From UBA7398 sp964597305 (GTDB taxonomy: Bacteria; Actinomycetota; Actinomycetes; Nanopelagicales; Nanopelagicaceae), in assembly GCA_964597305.1 (NCBI GenBank), contig CAZQWU010000003.1, positions 1 through 53,288 on the forward strand: 53,288 nucleotides of DNA. The letters run 5' to 3'. How positions within the stretch are numbered: the first letter of the stretch is position 1; each line of letters opens with the position of its first letter. Below the pieces are notes generated by a model that ran no database searches, was not told where the DNA came from, and saw only the letters and a list, made by a program, of their open reading frames with translations. Positions 16,534 through 25,918 of this stretch are shown here, piece by piece. The position numbers and the translations under genes were made by a program.

Positions 16534-19500
16534 GAGGGATAGACCTAACTCATTGCCGCCGTGAGCTAATGATGTTTGGTGTGACAACTCCAGTGCAAGA
16601 ACCTCGTTCGCAATAAGTTCAAGATTTTTCGCAATCGCCGCAGCGACCTCTGTATGCGCATTCCAGATGACGGAAATGCGATCTGTAACTTCTAAACCGA
16701 CGTTCTTTCGCTCATCCTGAATTGCGCGGATAACCTCGCGCACATATCCCGAAGCAATAAGTTCGGGGGTTAACGCAAGATCTAGCGCAACGCTCTCACC
16801 ATTATGGCTCGCGACCGACCATCCTTCCCTCGGTGTCTCCGTAATAACGAGATCTGATTCAGTGATATCGGCAGTTTTATTACCAGCATCTGCGTAAAGA
16901 ATTTTCATCTGACCTGTGGCACGTAGCGTTTTCACAACCTCACTCGCGTTGAGCGCGGCTAGCGCTTGGGCGATAGCTTGAACATCTTTGCCGTATCGTG
17001 AACCGAGCGATCGGAAATTTGCTTTGATGGAGATGTCAACTAAATCTCCACCGGCGCTACCGATGTCATCGAGTACTAACACATTAAGTTCGTCAGCGAT
17101 CTGATCTTTGAGTTGTTGATTTAACAAAGTCCAACCGGGTGCAGAAATTAAGGCACGCGATAAAGGTTGACGAATCTTTACTTGCGATTCGGCTCGTGAT
17201 GCGCGACCCAGTTCAACTATGCGACGAGTTTGCGCAACGTGATCGGACAACTGTGTATCGATCAAAGAAGTATTGGATTGAGGAAAATCTGATAGGTGAA
17301 TTGATTCGGGTGCGCGGGGCGTTACTGGACGGATTAACTCTTGCCATACATGTTCAGTAATAAAAGGAACAAGGGGCGACATTAAGAGCGTCAAAGTCGT
17401 GAGCGATTCATGGAGAGTTTCTAGCGCCATCGGATCGCCATCCCAGAAACGTCGACGTGATCGACGGACATACCAATTGGAGAGATCATCAATAAATGTT
17501 GCGAGTAATTTTCCAGCAGTTTGAGAATCAAAGTTCTCGAGCGCTGTATCCACTCCTTTAATGAGTTGGTGTAGTTCAGAAATAATCCATCGATCCATCA
17601 TGGGTCGATCTTCCATAAGAGATGGCGTTGTTGGCGGTGTGAAATTCGATGCACGGGCATAGAGCGAGAGGAACGAGACTGTATTCCAGTAGGTAAGAAG
17701 TGTTTTGCGAACCACATCAGAGATTGCATCGTGGCCAACTCGACGCGCACTCCATGGCGAGCCCGCTGCCAGCATGTACCAGCGAACCGCATCTGCACCA
17801 TGTTGATCCATTAAAGGAATTGGCTCTAAAACGTTTCCTAAGTGCTTACTCATCTTTCGGCCATCTTTATCCAGAATATGTCCGAGGCAGAGCACCGTTT
17901 TATATGACGAGGCGTCGAAAACTAGTGTGCCTATCGCCATCAAGGTGTAGAACCAGCCACGTGTTTGATCGATAGCTTCACAAATGAAATCGGCTGGATA
18001 CGACTGTTTAAATTTCTCCACCGAACCTGGTTGATGAGGATATCCCCATTGAGCAAAGGGCATTGCGCCAGAGTCGTACCAACAATCAATAACCTCGGCG
18101 ACTCTCGTCATGGGTGAAGCGCAATCTCGACAGGGAAATGTAATGTCGTCGACAAACGGTCGATGGGGATCCATCGAAGTCACATCTCGACCTGCGCGCT
18201 CGCTTAATTCAGCAAGCGAACCAATACACACTTCGTGGTTGTTCTCGCATCGCCAAATGGGTAGTGGCGTACCCCAATATCGATTTCGTGACACTGCCCA
18301 ATCAATATTGTTATTAAGCCAATCACCATATCGACCGGTCTTAATAGTCTCTGGATGCCAATCTGTTGCAATATTTTCCCGAATGAGCGCATCTTTTATT
18401 TTTGTTGTGCGGATATACCACGATGGTTGAGCGTAATAAATAAGAACTGTATGACATCGCCAGCAATGGGGATAGGAGTGTTCATACGGAAGATGTTTAA
18501 ACAGTTTTCCCGAATTTTTTAAGATTTTTACCAGCGCTTTGTCTGCCTCTTTGAAAAATACGCCTCCCACATGTGGAACGCTCTCTTCAAAATGTCCATT
18601 AGGAAGAACTGGATTGACCACCGGTAATCCGTATGCGCGACAGACTTGCAAATCATCTGCACCAAATGCTGGGGATTGATGAACTAAACCTGTGCCATCT
18701 TCTACCGTGACATACTCAGCGAGAACAACGAAGTGTGAATCAGGAATATCAATAAAATCAAACGGTCGTTCATACCGTGTATGTTCAAGATCTTTTCCTA
18801 AAACTCTCTTCACTACAACGTGGTCGGGTGCGATTTTCTCGATGAGATCTTCGGCAACGACGATGACGTCGTCATCGGGAAGTTGTGCAACGACATAGGT
18901 GACGCTGGGATTAACCGCGACTGCAGTATTAGAAACAAGTGTCCACGGCGTCGTCGTCCATACGAGAAGTGATGCCTTGAGTGAAGCTAAGTCACCTGAG
19001 GTTATAGGGAAGCGCACATAGACCGATGGGTCAGTAACAGTTTCATAGCCTTGTGCGAGTTCATGATCAGATAATCCAGTGCCACATCGAGGGCAATAGG
19101 GAGATACTCGATGGTCTTGAACAAGTAGCCCCTTTTTCCAAATTTCAGAAAGAGACCACCAGACACTTTCGATGTATTCATGGGACATCGTCCAATACGC
19201 TTGATCAAAATCTACCCAGAAACCCATGCGTTCTGTCATCGTTGTAAATTCAGCGACATGTCGTTGCACAGATTCACGACACTTATCATTGAATGCGGCG
19301 ATACCAAATTTCTCGATATCGCCTTTGCCGTTAAAACCTAATTCTTTCTCTACAGCAATTTCGACAGGGAGACCATGGCAATCCCAACCAGCGTTGCGAA
19401 TGACATGCTTACCTTTCATCGTATGAAAACGTGGAAAGACATCTTTAAAAACGCGAGCCTCAATATGGTGAGTTCCCGGTTTACCGTTAGCAGTCGGTGG

Positions 19501-19641
19501 ACCTTCGTAAAATGTCCATGCTTCTCCACCTGCGCGAGCCGCTACGCTGGCGTGAAAAATATCGTTCTCTTTCCAAAATTTTAAAATGGCATGTTCGGTT
19601 GCAGGCAGATCGATCTGCGGTGAGATCGCTCGATACTTCAT
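16513..19641 (-). CDS. ileS: isoleucyl-tRNA synthetase IleS
   Basis: Class I aminoacyl-tRNA synthetase charging tRNA-Ile with isoleucine. The HIGH-type motif appears as PGTHH (residues 55-59 from the chosen start) and the KMSKS loop as KMSKH (near 600), inside DGRKMSKHLGNVL. The editing (CP1) domain lies between them and an anticodon-binding domain follows. The frame extends ten codons further upstream, but ATG at 19641 has a good GGAGG Shine-Dalgarno and begins MKYRAISPQ like its relatives. That gives 1042 residues, in the range of the long, eukaryote-like (type 2) IleRS common in actinobacteria. It is read from the reverse strand, alone, under a T-box riboswitch. Confidence 0.97.
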   Translation of the reverse strand: MKYRAISPQIDLPATEHAILKFWKENDIFHASVAARAGGEAWTFYEGPPTANGKPGTHHIEARVFKDVFPRFHTMKGKHVIRNAGWDCHGLPVEIAVEKELGFNGKGDIEKFGIAAFNDKCRESVQRHVAEFTTMTERMGFWVDFDQAYWTMSHEYIESVWWSLSEIWKKGLLVQDHRVSPYCPRCGTGLSDHELAQGYETVTDPSVYVRFPITSGDLASLKASLLVWTTTPWTLVSNTAVAVNPSVTYVVAQLPDDDVIVVAEDLIEKIAPDHVVVKRVLGKDLEHTRYERPFDFIDIPDSHFVVLAEYVTVEDGTGLVHQSPAFGADDLQVCRAYGLPVVNPVLPNGHFEESVPHVGGVFFKEADKALVKILKNSGKLFKHLPYEHSYPHCWRCHTVLIYYAQPSWYIRTTKIKDALIRENIATDWHPETIKTGRYGDWLNNNIDWAVSRNRYWGTPLPIWRCENNHEVCIGSLAELSERAGRDVTSMDPHRPFVDDITFPCRDCASPMTRVAEVIDCWYDSGAMPFAQWGYPHQPGSVEKFKQSYPADFICEAIDQTRGWFYTLMAIGTLVFDASSYKTVLCLGHILDKDGRKMSKHLGNVLEPIPLMDQHGADAVRWYMLAAGSPWSARRVGHDAISDVVRKTLLTYWNTVSFLSLYARASNFTPPTTPSLMEDRPMMDRWIISELHQLIKGVDTALENFDSQTAGKLLATFIDDLSNWYVRRSRRRFWDGDPMALETLHESLTTLTLLMSPLVPFITEHVWQELIRPVTPRAPESIHLSDFPQSNTSLIDTQLSDHVAQTRRIVELGRASRAESQVKIRQPLSRALISAPGWTLLNQQLKDQIADELNVLVLDDIGSAGGDLVDISIKANFRSLGSRYGKDVQAIAQALAALNASEVVKTLRATGQMKILYADAGNKTADITESDLVITETPREGWSVASHNGESVALDLALTPELIASGYVREVIRAIQDERKNVGLEVTDRISVIWNAHTEVAAAIAKNLELIANEVLALELSHQTSLAHGGNELGLSLRVTKSQ

Positions 19642-19890
19642 GCCCAACCTCCAACACCACTGCGTTAACACCTATGAGTTAACGACAAAATTCGTGGAGG
19701 GACGGCTCTTATGAAACCGCGGTACCACCCGCCTTGCGCACCATGCGCCACTTACTTCTACTCGGCTTGGTCTACTTTCATGATCTCCTTCATAACGCTA
19801 GAGCAGATCATGATTTCTTCAAGCAGCTCAGAGGTGATGGCCTCATCAATGCCGGAACGAGCGTGGGAAGTCTATCTCAGGTCTTTTTTT
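19642..19890 (-). promoter_or_regulatory. ileS T-box riboswitch, translational type
   Basis: On the reverse strand the leader carries the T-box core GGGTGGTACCGCGG (19717-19730 forward coordinates). Its UGGU bulge can pair with the ACCA end of uncharged tRNA-Ile. Downstream, CCUCCA (19695-19700) is perfectly complementary to UGGAGG holding the ileS Shine-Dalgarno (19648-19653), and between them CGTTAAC/GTTAACG forms a 7-bp stem. There is no U-run terminator, so uncharged tRNA should free the ribosome-binding site, as known for actinobacterial ileS T-boxes. AUC triplets suitable as the isoleucine specifier occur in the 5' half, but I did not resolve stem I. This leader fills most of the 318-bp gene-free stretch 19642-19959. 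Confidence 0.92.
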
Positions 19891-19945
19891 GATTGAAATT
19901 ACCTCACGAACTGGTGGCGAAGTGGCGTTTCAACCGGAGAGCGCA

Positions 19946-19951
19946 TAACCT
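19946..19951 (+). promoter_or_regulatory. leaderless -10 element TAACCT of the DksA-like gene
   Basis: TAACCT ends eight bases before the GTG start. The same hexamer and spacing occur before dnaE. Confidence 0.45.
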
Positions 19952-19959
19952 TCGCGGCT

Positions 19960-20760
19960 GTGCCAGTGAAAAAGCTCTTAAAGAAAGTCGGAAAGAAATC
20001 TCCGACCTCAAAAAAACCGGCGAGCAAATCACCCGTAAAAAAAGCCACCGCTAAGAAGCAACCGGCGAAAAAACAACCCGCTAAAAAGCAACTAGCGAAA
20101 AAAACATCTGCAAAGAAATCAATTCCGGCTAAATCAATTCCGGTGAAGAAGGCTCCCGTCCGACCCATTATTAAAGCGCCAAATAAAACCGCACTTACCT
20201 CAAGTACTGCAAAAGGTGGCGCAACGACAATCTCTGTTTATAAACCTGAGGTCGAAGAGCAAGCAGCAGCAATCGTCGAAGAAAAACGATTAAGCCTTAC
20301 GCCACCGCCTCGGCCAGTAAAAACCGGAAAAAAAGCAGCGCCTCTGAAGCCCATTAAAGCTGCACCAGCGCCACTGGTCGTCAAAGAGAGTGATGAGACG
20401 TGGACTGCCGCCGAGCTCAAGGCCATACGCGCCGAAATTGCAAAAGATTTAGTGCGACTTAAAGCAGAGCTCAAAGATGTTGAAAGTGAAATGGATGATT
20501 TGATCGCTGCATCCGGAGTTGGTGCAGGCGATGATCAAGCCGATGCAGGAACAAAAACCTTTGAACGAGAACATGAGATGTCTCTGGTGTACAACGCTCG
20601 TGACATGGTTCTTCAAACCGAGCGCGCCTTAGAAAGAATCGATACAAAAACTTATGGTCGTTGCGAAGATTGCGGGAGCGCGATTGGTAAGGCGCGACTT
20701 CAAGTATTCCCTCGAGCTACGCTCTGCATGGCATGCAAACAGAAAGAAGAGCGGCGCTGA
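19960..20760 (+). CDS. DksA/TraR-type C4 zinc-finger protein with lysine-rich histone-like N-terminus
   Basis: 266 residues in two parts. The first ~75 are a highly basic low-complexity stretch of repeated PAKK/AKKQ units, like the tails of histone H1 or mycobacterial HupB. The last ~110 are a TraR/DksA-type module: a predicted coiled coil (LVRLKAELKDVESEMDDLIA), then a C4 zinc finger with Cys 235, 238, 256 and 259 (CEDCG...CMACK). Actinobacterial members at this locus precede lspA. DksA-like proteins bind RNA polymerase, whereas the lysine tail suggests DNA or RNA binding; both are inference. The GTG start fits a TAACCT box eight bases upstream. A GGAGAG lies too far off (19 bases) for a normal Shine-Dalgarno. 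Confidence 0.88.
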   Translation: MPVKKLLKKVGKKSPTSKKPASKSPVKKATAKKQPAKKQPAKKQLAKKTSAKKSIPAKSIPVKKAPVRPIIKAPNKTALTSSTAKGGATTISVYKPEVEEQAAAIVEEKRLSLTPPPRPVKTGKKAAPLKPIKAAPAPLVVKESDETWTAAELKAIRAEIAKDLVRLKAELKDVESEMDDLIAASGVGAGDDQADAGTKTFEREHEMSLVYNARDMVLQTERALERIDTKTYGRCEDCGSAIGKARLQVFPRATLCMACKQKEERR

Positions 20761-21269
20761 CCCTTCACTCAATTCGAGTGCGCACTGTGATTGCTGGAAG
20801 TGCGTTCACAATCTTCGCACTTGATTTTGGAAGCAAAAAATGGGCAGAGAGTTTTTTACGCAATCGCCCTGCCATCAAAGTATTAGGAGAATTTCTTCAA
20901 GTAACTTTTGCTACAAATTCAGGGGCAGCATTTAGTCTGGCAACAAATGCCACCGTCTTCCTCTCATCATTTGCGATTATTTTTGCCGCAGCCATTCTCG
21001 CCATCGCACGAAGAATCACATCTCGCTGGTGGGGCTTGGTCGCAGGACTGACGCTTGGTGGCATTGCCGGAAATTTATGGAATCGGTTATTTTCACCGCC
21101 CGGAGGCCTTCAAGGTGAAGTTGTGGATTGGATTCAGTTACCGCACTGGCCGATTTTCAATATCGCAGATACCGCAGTTGTACTCGCTGCCTGCCTCGTC
21201 GGAATTTTGGCGATGAGAAATATTCCACCCATTCTTCCGAAGAATAATTCACCTCGTGGTGGCGCATGA
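20733..21269 (+). CDS. lspA: lipoprotein signal peptidase LspA
   Basis: Membrane aspartic protease that removes signal peptides from diacylglyceryl-modified prolipoproteins; lgt and a lipoprotein (livK) are in the same window. It has four hydrophobic segments, the ALDFGSKKWA block, NSGAAFSL, GNLWNRL, and the two catalytic aspartates in EVVDWIQL and FNIADTAVV. The start is uncertain. ATG 20733 overlaps the preceding gene by 28 bases and gives 178 residues, while GTG 20778 would give 163. Neither has a visible Shine-Dalgarno. Its stop overlaps rluD as ATGA. Confidence 0.94.
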   Translation: MQTERRAALTLHSIRVRTVIAGSAFTIFALDFGSKKWAESFLRNRPAIKVLGEFLQVTFATNSGAAFSLATNATVFLSSFAIIFAAAILAIARRITSRWWGLVAGLTLGGIAGNLWNRLFSPPGGLQGEVVDWIQLPHWPIFNIADTAVVLAACLVGILAMRNIPPILPKNNSPRGGA

Positions 21270-22204
21270 TGCGCGAAAAACGAGTCATCGCAATCCCAGA
21301 GGGCCTGGCGGGTGAACGAATTGATAGCGCGCTCGCTCGCTTACTGGGACTTTCTCGAACAGTGATCTCATCGTTAATTGACGATAATGAAGTAACCATT
21401 AATTCACAGCAAGCGACGAAATCAGATCGAGTAGCAGCATCGGACCATGTCGAAGTTCTTTTGCCAGAACCTCAGCAAGAAGCACGAGTAACACCTACTC
21501 CCGTAGCCGAACTGGAGATTGTTTTCGACGATGACCATATTGTTGTTCTCAACAAACCAGTAGGTGTAGCGGCGCATCCGAGTCCAGGTTGGCATGGTCC
21601 AACTGTTTCAGGTGCGCTACTTGCAGCTGGCTATACAGTGTCTACAAGTGGAGCGCCAGAACGACAAGGAATTGTCCATCGACTGGATGTGGGAACGAGC
21701 GGACTTATGGTGGTGGCAAAAACAGAACGTGCTTATACCGGATTGAAAGATCAATTTAGATTTCGTACGGTGAAAAAGATTTATCACGCACTTGCCCAAG
21801 GACATATGGATCCTTCAACCGGAACAATCGATGCACCAATCGATCGCCATCCACGTGATGCCTACCGATTTGCTGTGGTAGCCGATGGTAAACCCAGCAT
21901 CACTCACTATGAATCATTGGAGTATTTCCCGGCCGCCACACTTCTCTCGGTTGAATTAGAAACTGGTCGAACTCACCAAATTCGAGTTCATTTCTCAGCG
22001 CTGCGACATCCATTGGTTGGCGACACCATTTATGGCGCAGACCCAGTCTTGGCAGAGAAAGTGAAGCTCAAACGCCCATGGTTACATGCGATGACTTTGA
22101 ACTTTACCCATCCCATTAGCGGTGAATCGCTTTCGTATACAGCCGATTATCCGACCGACCTCACAGCGGCGCTGGCGTTGCTCTCTGAAAAGAGTCGTGG
22201 CTAG
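21266..22204 (+). CDS. rluD: RluA-family 23S rRNA pseudouridine synthase (RluD-like)
   Basis: Large-subunit rRNA pseudouridine synthase. It has an N-terminal S4 RNA-binding domain (about 13-70, ERIDSALARLLGLSRTVISSLID), then the catalytic domain with HRLDVGTSGLMVVAKT, in which Asp 141 is the catalytic aspartate. RTHQIRVHFSALRHPLVGD is the conserved C-terminal block. At 312 residues it has normal RluD length. The locus lspA-rluD is common in bacteria. The ATG overlaps the lspA stop by 4 bp. Substrate positions in 23S rRNA (1911/1915/1917 for E. coli RluD) are inferred from the family only. Confidence 0.92.
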   Translation: MMREKRVIAIPEGLAGERIDSALARLLGLSRTVISSLIDDNEVTINSQQATKSDRVAASDHVEVLLPEPQQEARVTPTPVAELEIVFDDDHIVVLNKPVGVAAHPSPGWHGPTVSGALLAAGYTVSTSGAPERQGIVHRLDVGTSGLMVVAKTERAYTGLKDQFRFRTVKKIYHALAQGHMDPSTGTIDAPIDRHPRDAYRFAVVADGKPSITHYESLEYFPAATLLSVELETGRTHQIRVHFSALRHPLVGDTIYGADPVLAEKVKLKRPWLHAMTLNFTHPISGESLSYTADYPTDLTAALALLSEKSRG

Positions 22205-22208
22205 GCAG

Positions 22209-22214
22209 TAACCT
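22209..22214 (+). promoter_or_regulatory. leaderless -10 element TAACCT of dnaE
   Basis: TAACCT ends eight bases before the dnaE GTG; there is no Shine-Dalgarno in the 18-bp gap after rluD. Confidence 0.45.
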
Positions 22215-22222
22215 CGCCAACC

Positions 22223-25200
22223 GTGAGCGCTCCATCAGGAAAATCAACGGGAAAATCGGGGGAGAGTTTCGTCCATCTCCATGTCCATACCGAATATTCC
22301 ATGTTGGATGGTGCAGCGCGAATAAAAGATTTAGCCCATGAAGTAGCGCGCCAAGAGATGCCTGCGATTGCAATGACTGATCACGGAAATGTTTTCGGCG
22401 CTTTTGATTTCTATAAACAGATGAAAAAAGCAGGCGTCAAGCCCATCATTGGCATTGAAGCATATGTCGCACCAGAGACACGATTTGATAAAAGGCGTGT
22501 GAAGTGGGCAGAAGGTGGCGAAGACGATGTTTCTGGCGGCGGCGCATATACACATATGACGCTGTTGGCTTATAACAATGTTGGTGTAGCCAATCTGTAT
22601 CGACTTGCTTCGCTCGCATCGCTCGAAGGTTTTTATTACAAGCCACGAATGGATCGCGAACTCTTGTCACGCTATGCCGAGGGTTTAATCGCGACTACCG
22701 GATGTCCAGGTGGCGAAATTCAAACACGAATTCGAATGGGCACTTATGACGAGGCTCGTAACGCCGCTGGTGAATTTCGCGAAATATTCGGTGAAAATAA
22801 TTTTTACATTGAATTAATGGACCATGGGATAGATATTGAGCGACGAGCACGTGAAGACTTACTTCGTCTGGGTAAAGATTTAGGCCTGCCATTACTTGCA
22901 ACCAATGATTTGCATTACACCTACGCTGACGACGCGGCGGCGCATGAAGCGCTTCTCTGTATTCAATCCGGCTCGACACTTGCCGACCCCAAACGTTTTC
23001 GATTTGAAAATGGTGAATTTTACTTAAAAAGTGCAGCACAGATGCGGCTGCTCTTTAAAGAATTACCGGCAGCGTGCGATAACACGCTCATCATCGCCGA
23101 ACGATGCGATATTTCACTTCGTGAAAATGAAAACTTACTTCCCAAATTCACAGTTCCGGAGGGCGAAACTGAAGTTTCATGGCTTATAAAAAAGGCTGAA
23201 GAAGGGTTACGTCAACGATTTGGTGAGAACCCAGAACATATATATGTGGAACGGCTCTCCTACGAACTTGATGTGATGAGCAAGATGGGATTTGCGGGGT
23301 ACTTCTTAGTAGTTGCCGATCTTGTGTCATATGCGCGATCCCAAAATATCTGGGTGGGACCGGGTCGTGGCTCTGCCGCTGGTTCACTTGTCTCATATTG
23401 CTTAGGAATTACCGGCCTTGATCCTATAAAACATGGATTACTTTTTGAACGATTCCTCAATCCCGAACGTATCTCCATGCCAGATATTGATCTAGATTTC
23501 GACGAACGTCGACGAGGCGACATGATTCGATACGCCACAGAAAAATATGGTGAGGATCGCGTTGCTCAGATTATTACCTATGGCACGATTAAATCGAAAC
23601 AAGCGATTAAGGATTCCACGCGAGTTTTAGGTTATCCCTATGCAATCGGCGAAAAATTAACGAAAGCTTTACCACCCTCTGTAATGGGCAAAGACATATC
23701 ACTCGCTGGAGTTTTTGATATAGATGATGAACGTTTTAGTGAGGCAAGTGATTTCCGTACTCTTTATGAAACAGATCCTGATTCAAAGAAGATTGTCGAT
23801 ATGGCTCGCGGCTTAGAGGGACTTAAACGACAATGGAGCGTTCATGCCGCAGGTGTTATTTTAAGTAAAGATCCGCTTCTCGATGTCATACCAATTCATC
23901 GACGTGAAGCGGATGGTGCGATCATCACGCAATTTGATATGGGCGCGTGCGAATCTACCGGTTTGTTAAAGATGGACTTTTTGGGGTTACGAAATCTCTC
24001 GGTCATTGACGATTGTCTTCGTGATATTAAGAAAAATACAGGAGAGAGCATCGATCTCTATCAAATTCCCTTGAACGATAAAAAGACATTTGATCTTGTA
24101 GGAAAAGGTGAGACGCTCGGAGTATTTCAACTTGATGGTGCACCTATGCGTGCGCTTTTACGTTCAATGGCTCCCGATTCATTCGAAGATATTTCTGCGG
24201 TGCTAGCGCTTTATCGACCAGGACCAATGGGAGTTAATTCGCATAATGAATATGCTGATCGAAAAAATAAGCGTAAGAAAGTCGAACCGATTCATCCCGA
24301 ACTCTCAGAACCTTTACACGAGATTTTGGGAGATACCTATGGCTTGATTGTCTATCAGGAGCAAGTGATGGCAATCGCCCAGAAAGTTGCAGGGTTTTCG
24401 CTAGGTCGGGCAGATTTACTGCGTAAGGCGATGGGAAAAAAGAATAAGGAAATTCTTGATAAGGAGTATGTCAACTTCGAAGCAGGTATGAAGAAGAATG
24501 GATATTCAGAAGCTGCCATCAGTAAATTGTGGGAAACCCTTATTCCTTTCTCGGATTACGCGTTTAATCGAGCTCACACCGCAGGGTACGGACTCGTTTC
24601 TTATTGGACGGCATATCTCAAAGCAAATTACCCCACTGAATATATGGCTGCGCTCCTGACGAGCGTACGTGATGATAAAGACAAAAGTGCGCAATATTTA
24701 AATGAATGCCGAAAAATGGGAATCAAGGTTTTGCCACCGGACGTTAACGAATCATTTGCAGATTACACACCTATTCAACGCGACATACGGTTTGGCTTAG
24801 CGGCCATCCGAAATGTCGGCGAGAACGTGGTGGCTTCAATTACGAGAAATAGAGAAGAAAAAGGTCGTTACACCTCATTCCATGATTTCTTGAGCAAAGT
24901 AGATGCCCTAGTGTGCAACAAGAAAACTATCGAGTCCTTGATTAAAGCTGGCGCTTTCGATTCGCTTGGTCATACAAGAAAAGGATTGATGACGATTTTT
25001 CTTGAAGCAATAGATTCGGTGAGTGAGGCCAAACGAGCCGAATCTATTGGCCAATTTGATCTCTTTGGGTCTACCGAGCAGAAAGATTTAAAAGAAGTAG
25101 AGCTCGCCATTCCGCGCGACGAATGGGAGAAAACGCTTCTTCTGACTTATGAGCGAGAGATGTTAGGTCTGTATGTATCTGATCATCCCTTACTCGGAGT

Positions 25201-25756
25201 TGAACACATCTTGCGTGCGGCGACCGATCGCGCCATTAGTTCAATCAATGAAGATTCAGTAGCGCATGATCACATCGTCACCATCGCAGGTTTAATTACA
25301 AATATTCAACGGAAAGTGACAAAACAAGGTGCATCGTGGGCAATTGTCACAATCGAGGATCTTGAAGGATCGATCGATGTGCTCTTCTTCTCTCAATCCT
25401 ATTCTCACTATTCAACTCATCTCGTTGAAGATCGAATAGTGGTCGTGCGAGGACGAGTGGATAAACGCGAAGATGTTGCACGTATTACTGCCCTCGAATT
25501 GACTCTTCCAGATATCAAACAGGTTCCGACCGGTCCCTTGATCATTAAGATCGATATGAATCGCTGCACGCCACCCATTGTTGATCGCATGAAGGAAGTG
25601 CTCCGTTCACATCCCGGATCACGTGAGGTGCACCTGCAATTACTTGGTGGCGCAAAGAACACGACGCTCAAGCTTGATGAAGGTTTAAAAGTGACTGCGT
25701 CGCCAAGTTTGAGCGCAGATTTGAAATCAATTCTTGGCCCAGATTGTCTCGTTTAA
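22223..25756 (+). CDS. dnaE: replicative DNA polymerase III alpha subunit DnaE (DnaE1 type)
   Basis: Catalytic subunit of the replicative polymerase, 1177 residues. The PHP domain opens with HLHVHTEYSMLDG (from residue 18) and continues with TDHGN and ATNDLHY, so the metal-binding residues that support built-in proofreading in mycobacterial DnaE1 seem to be present. The C-family polymerase active site is PDIDLDF (420-426), with the third aspartate in KMDFLG (Asp ~585). An OB-fold (about 1015-1090) follows the tandem helix-hairpin-helix region. The start is GTG 22223. It ends two bases before a scaffold gap, so its downstream neighbour is unknown. Confidence 0.97.
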   Translation: MSAPSGKSTGKSGESFVHLHVHTEYSMLDGAARIKDLAHEVARQEMPAIAMTDHGNVFGAFDFYKQMKKAGVKPIIGIEAYVAPETRFDKRRVKWAEGGEDDVSGGGAYTHMTLLAYNNVGVANLYRLASLASLEGFYYKPRMDRELLSRYAEGLIATTGCPGGEIQTRIRMGTYDEARNAAGEFREIFGENNFYIELMDHGIDIERRAREDLLRLGKDLGLPLLATNDLHYTYADDAAAHEALLCIQSGSTLADPKRFRFENGEFYLKSAAQMRLLFKELPAACDNTLIIAERCDISLRENENLLPKFTVPEGETEVSWLIKKAEEGLRQRFGENPEHIYVERLSYELDVMSKMGFAGYFLVVADLVSYARSQNIWVGPGRGSAAGSLVSYCLGITGLDPIKHGLLFERFLNPERISMPDIDLDFDERRRGDMIRYATEKYGEDRVAQIITYGTIKSKQAIKDSTRVLGYPYAIGEKLTKALPPSVMGKDISLAGVFDIDDERFSEASDFRTLYETDPDSKKIVDMARGLEGLKRQWSVHAAGVILSKDPLLDVIPIHRREADGAIITQFDMGACESTGLLKMDFLGLRNLSVIDDCLRDIKKNTGESIDLYQIPLNDKKTFDLVGKGETLGVFQLDGAPMRALLRSMAPDSFEDISAVLALYRPGPMGVNSHNEYADRKNKRKKVEPIHPELSEPLHEILGDTYGLIVYQEQVMAIAQKVAGFSLGRADLLRKAMGKKNKEILDKEYVNFEAGMKKNGYSEAAISKLWETLIPFSDYAFNRAHTAGYGLVSYWTAYLKANYPTEYMAALLTSVRDDKDKSAQYLNECRKMGIKVLPPDVNESFADYTPIQRDIRFGLAAIRNVGENVVASITRNREEKGRYTSFHDFLSKVDALVCNKKTIESLIKAGAFDSLGHTRKGLMTIFLEAIDSVSEAKRAESIGQFDLFGSTEQKDLKEVELAIPRDEWEKTLLLTYEREMLGLYVSDHPLLGVEHILRAATDRAISSINEDSVAHDHIVTIAGLITNIQRKVTKQGASWAIVTIEDLEGSIDVLFFSQSYSHYSTHLVEDRIVVVRGRVDKREDVARITALELTLPDIKQVPTGPLIIKIDMNRCTPPIVDRMKEVLRSHPGSREVHLQLLGGAKNTTLKLDEGLKVTASPSLSADLKSILGPDCLV

Positions 25757-25757
25757 G

Positions 25758-25857
25758 NNNNNNNNNNNNNNNNNNNNNNNNNNNNNNNNNNNNNNNNNNN
25801 NNNNNNNNNNNNNNNNNNNNNNNNNNNNNNNNNNNNNNNNNNNNNNNNNNNNNNNNN
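25758..25857. other. scaffold gap (100 N) between dnaE and hisD
   Basis: Exactly 100 N, starting two bases after the dnaE stop. The edges share no overlap. In relatives several genes can lie between dnaE and hisD, so the missing stretch may be long and the adjacency is not proven. Confidence 0.9.
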
Positions 25858-25906
25858 GGAATATAAGGAACGGAAAAAGGGAAGGCCTGAACGAAGAGAT
25901 CTTTAA

Positions 25907-25912
25907 TAGACT
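25907..25912 (+). promoter_or_regulatory. leaderless -10 element TAGACT of hisD
   Basis: TAGACT ends six bases before the hisD ATG, with no adjacent Shine-Dalgarno. The same hexamer and spacing occur before the thioesterase gene at 48408. Confidence 0.55.
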
Positions 25913-25918
25913 ACAGAT

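Noticed and set aside
19884..19890. T7 run on the forward strand as a terminator
   Set aside because: No stem precedes it on that strand and no forward transcript is expected there; it is the complement of the A-rich start of the ileS T-box leader.
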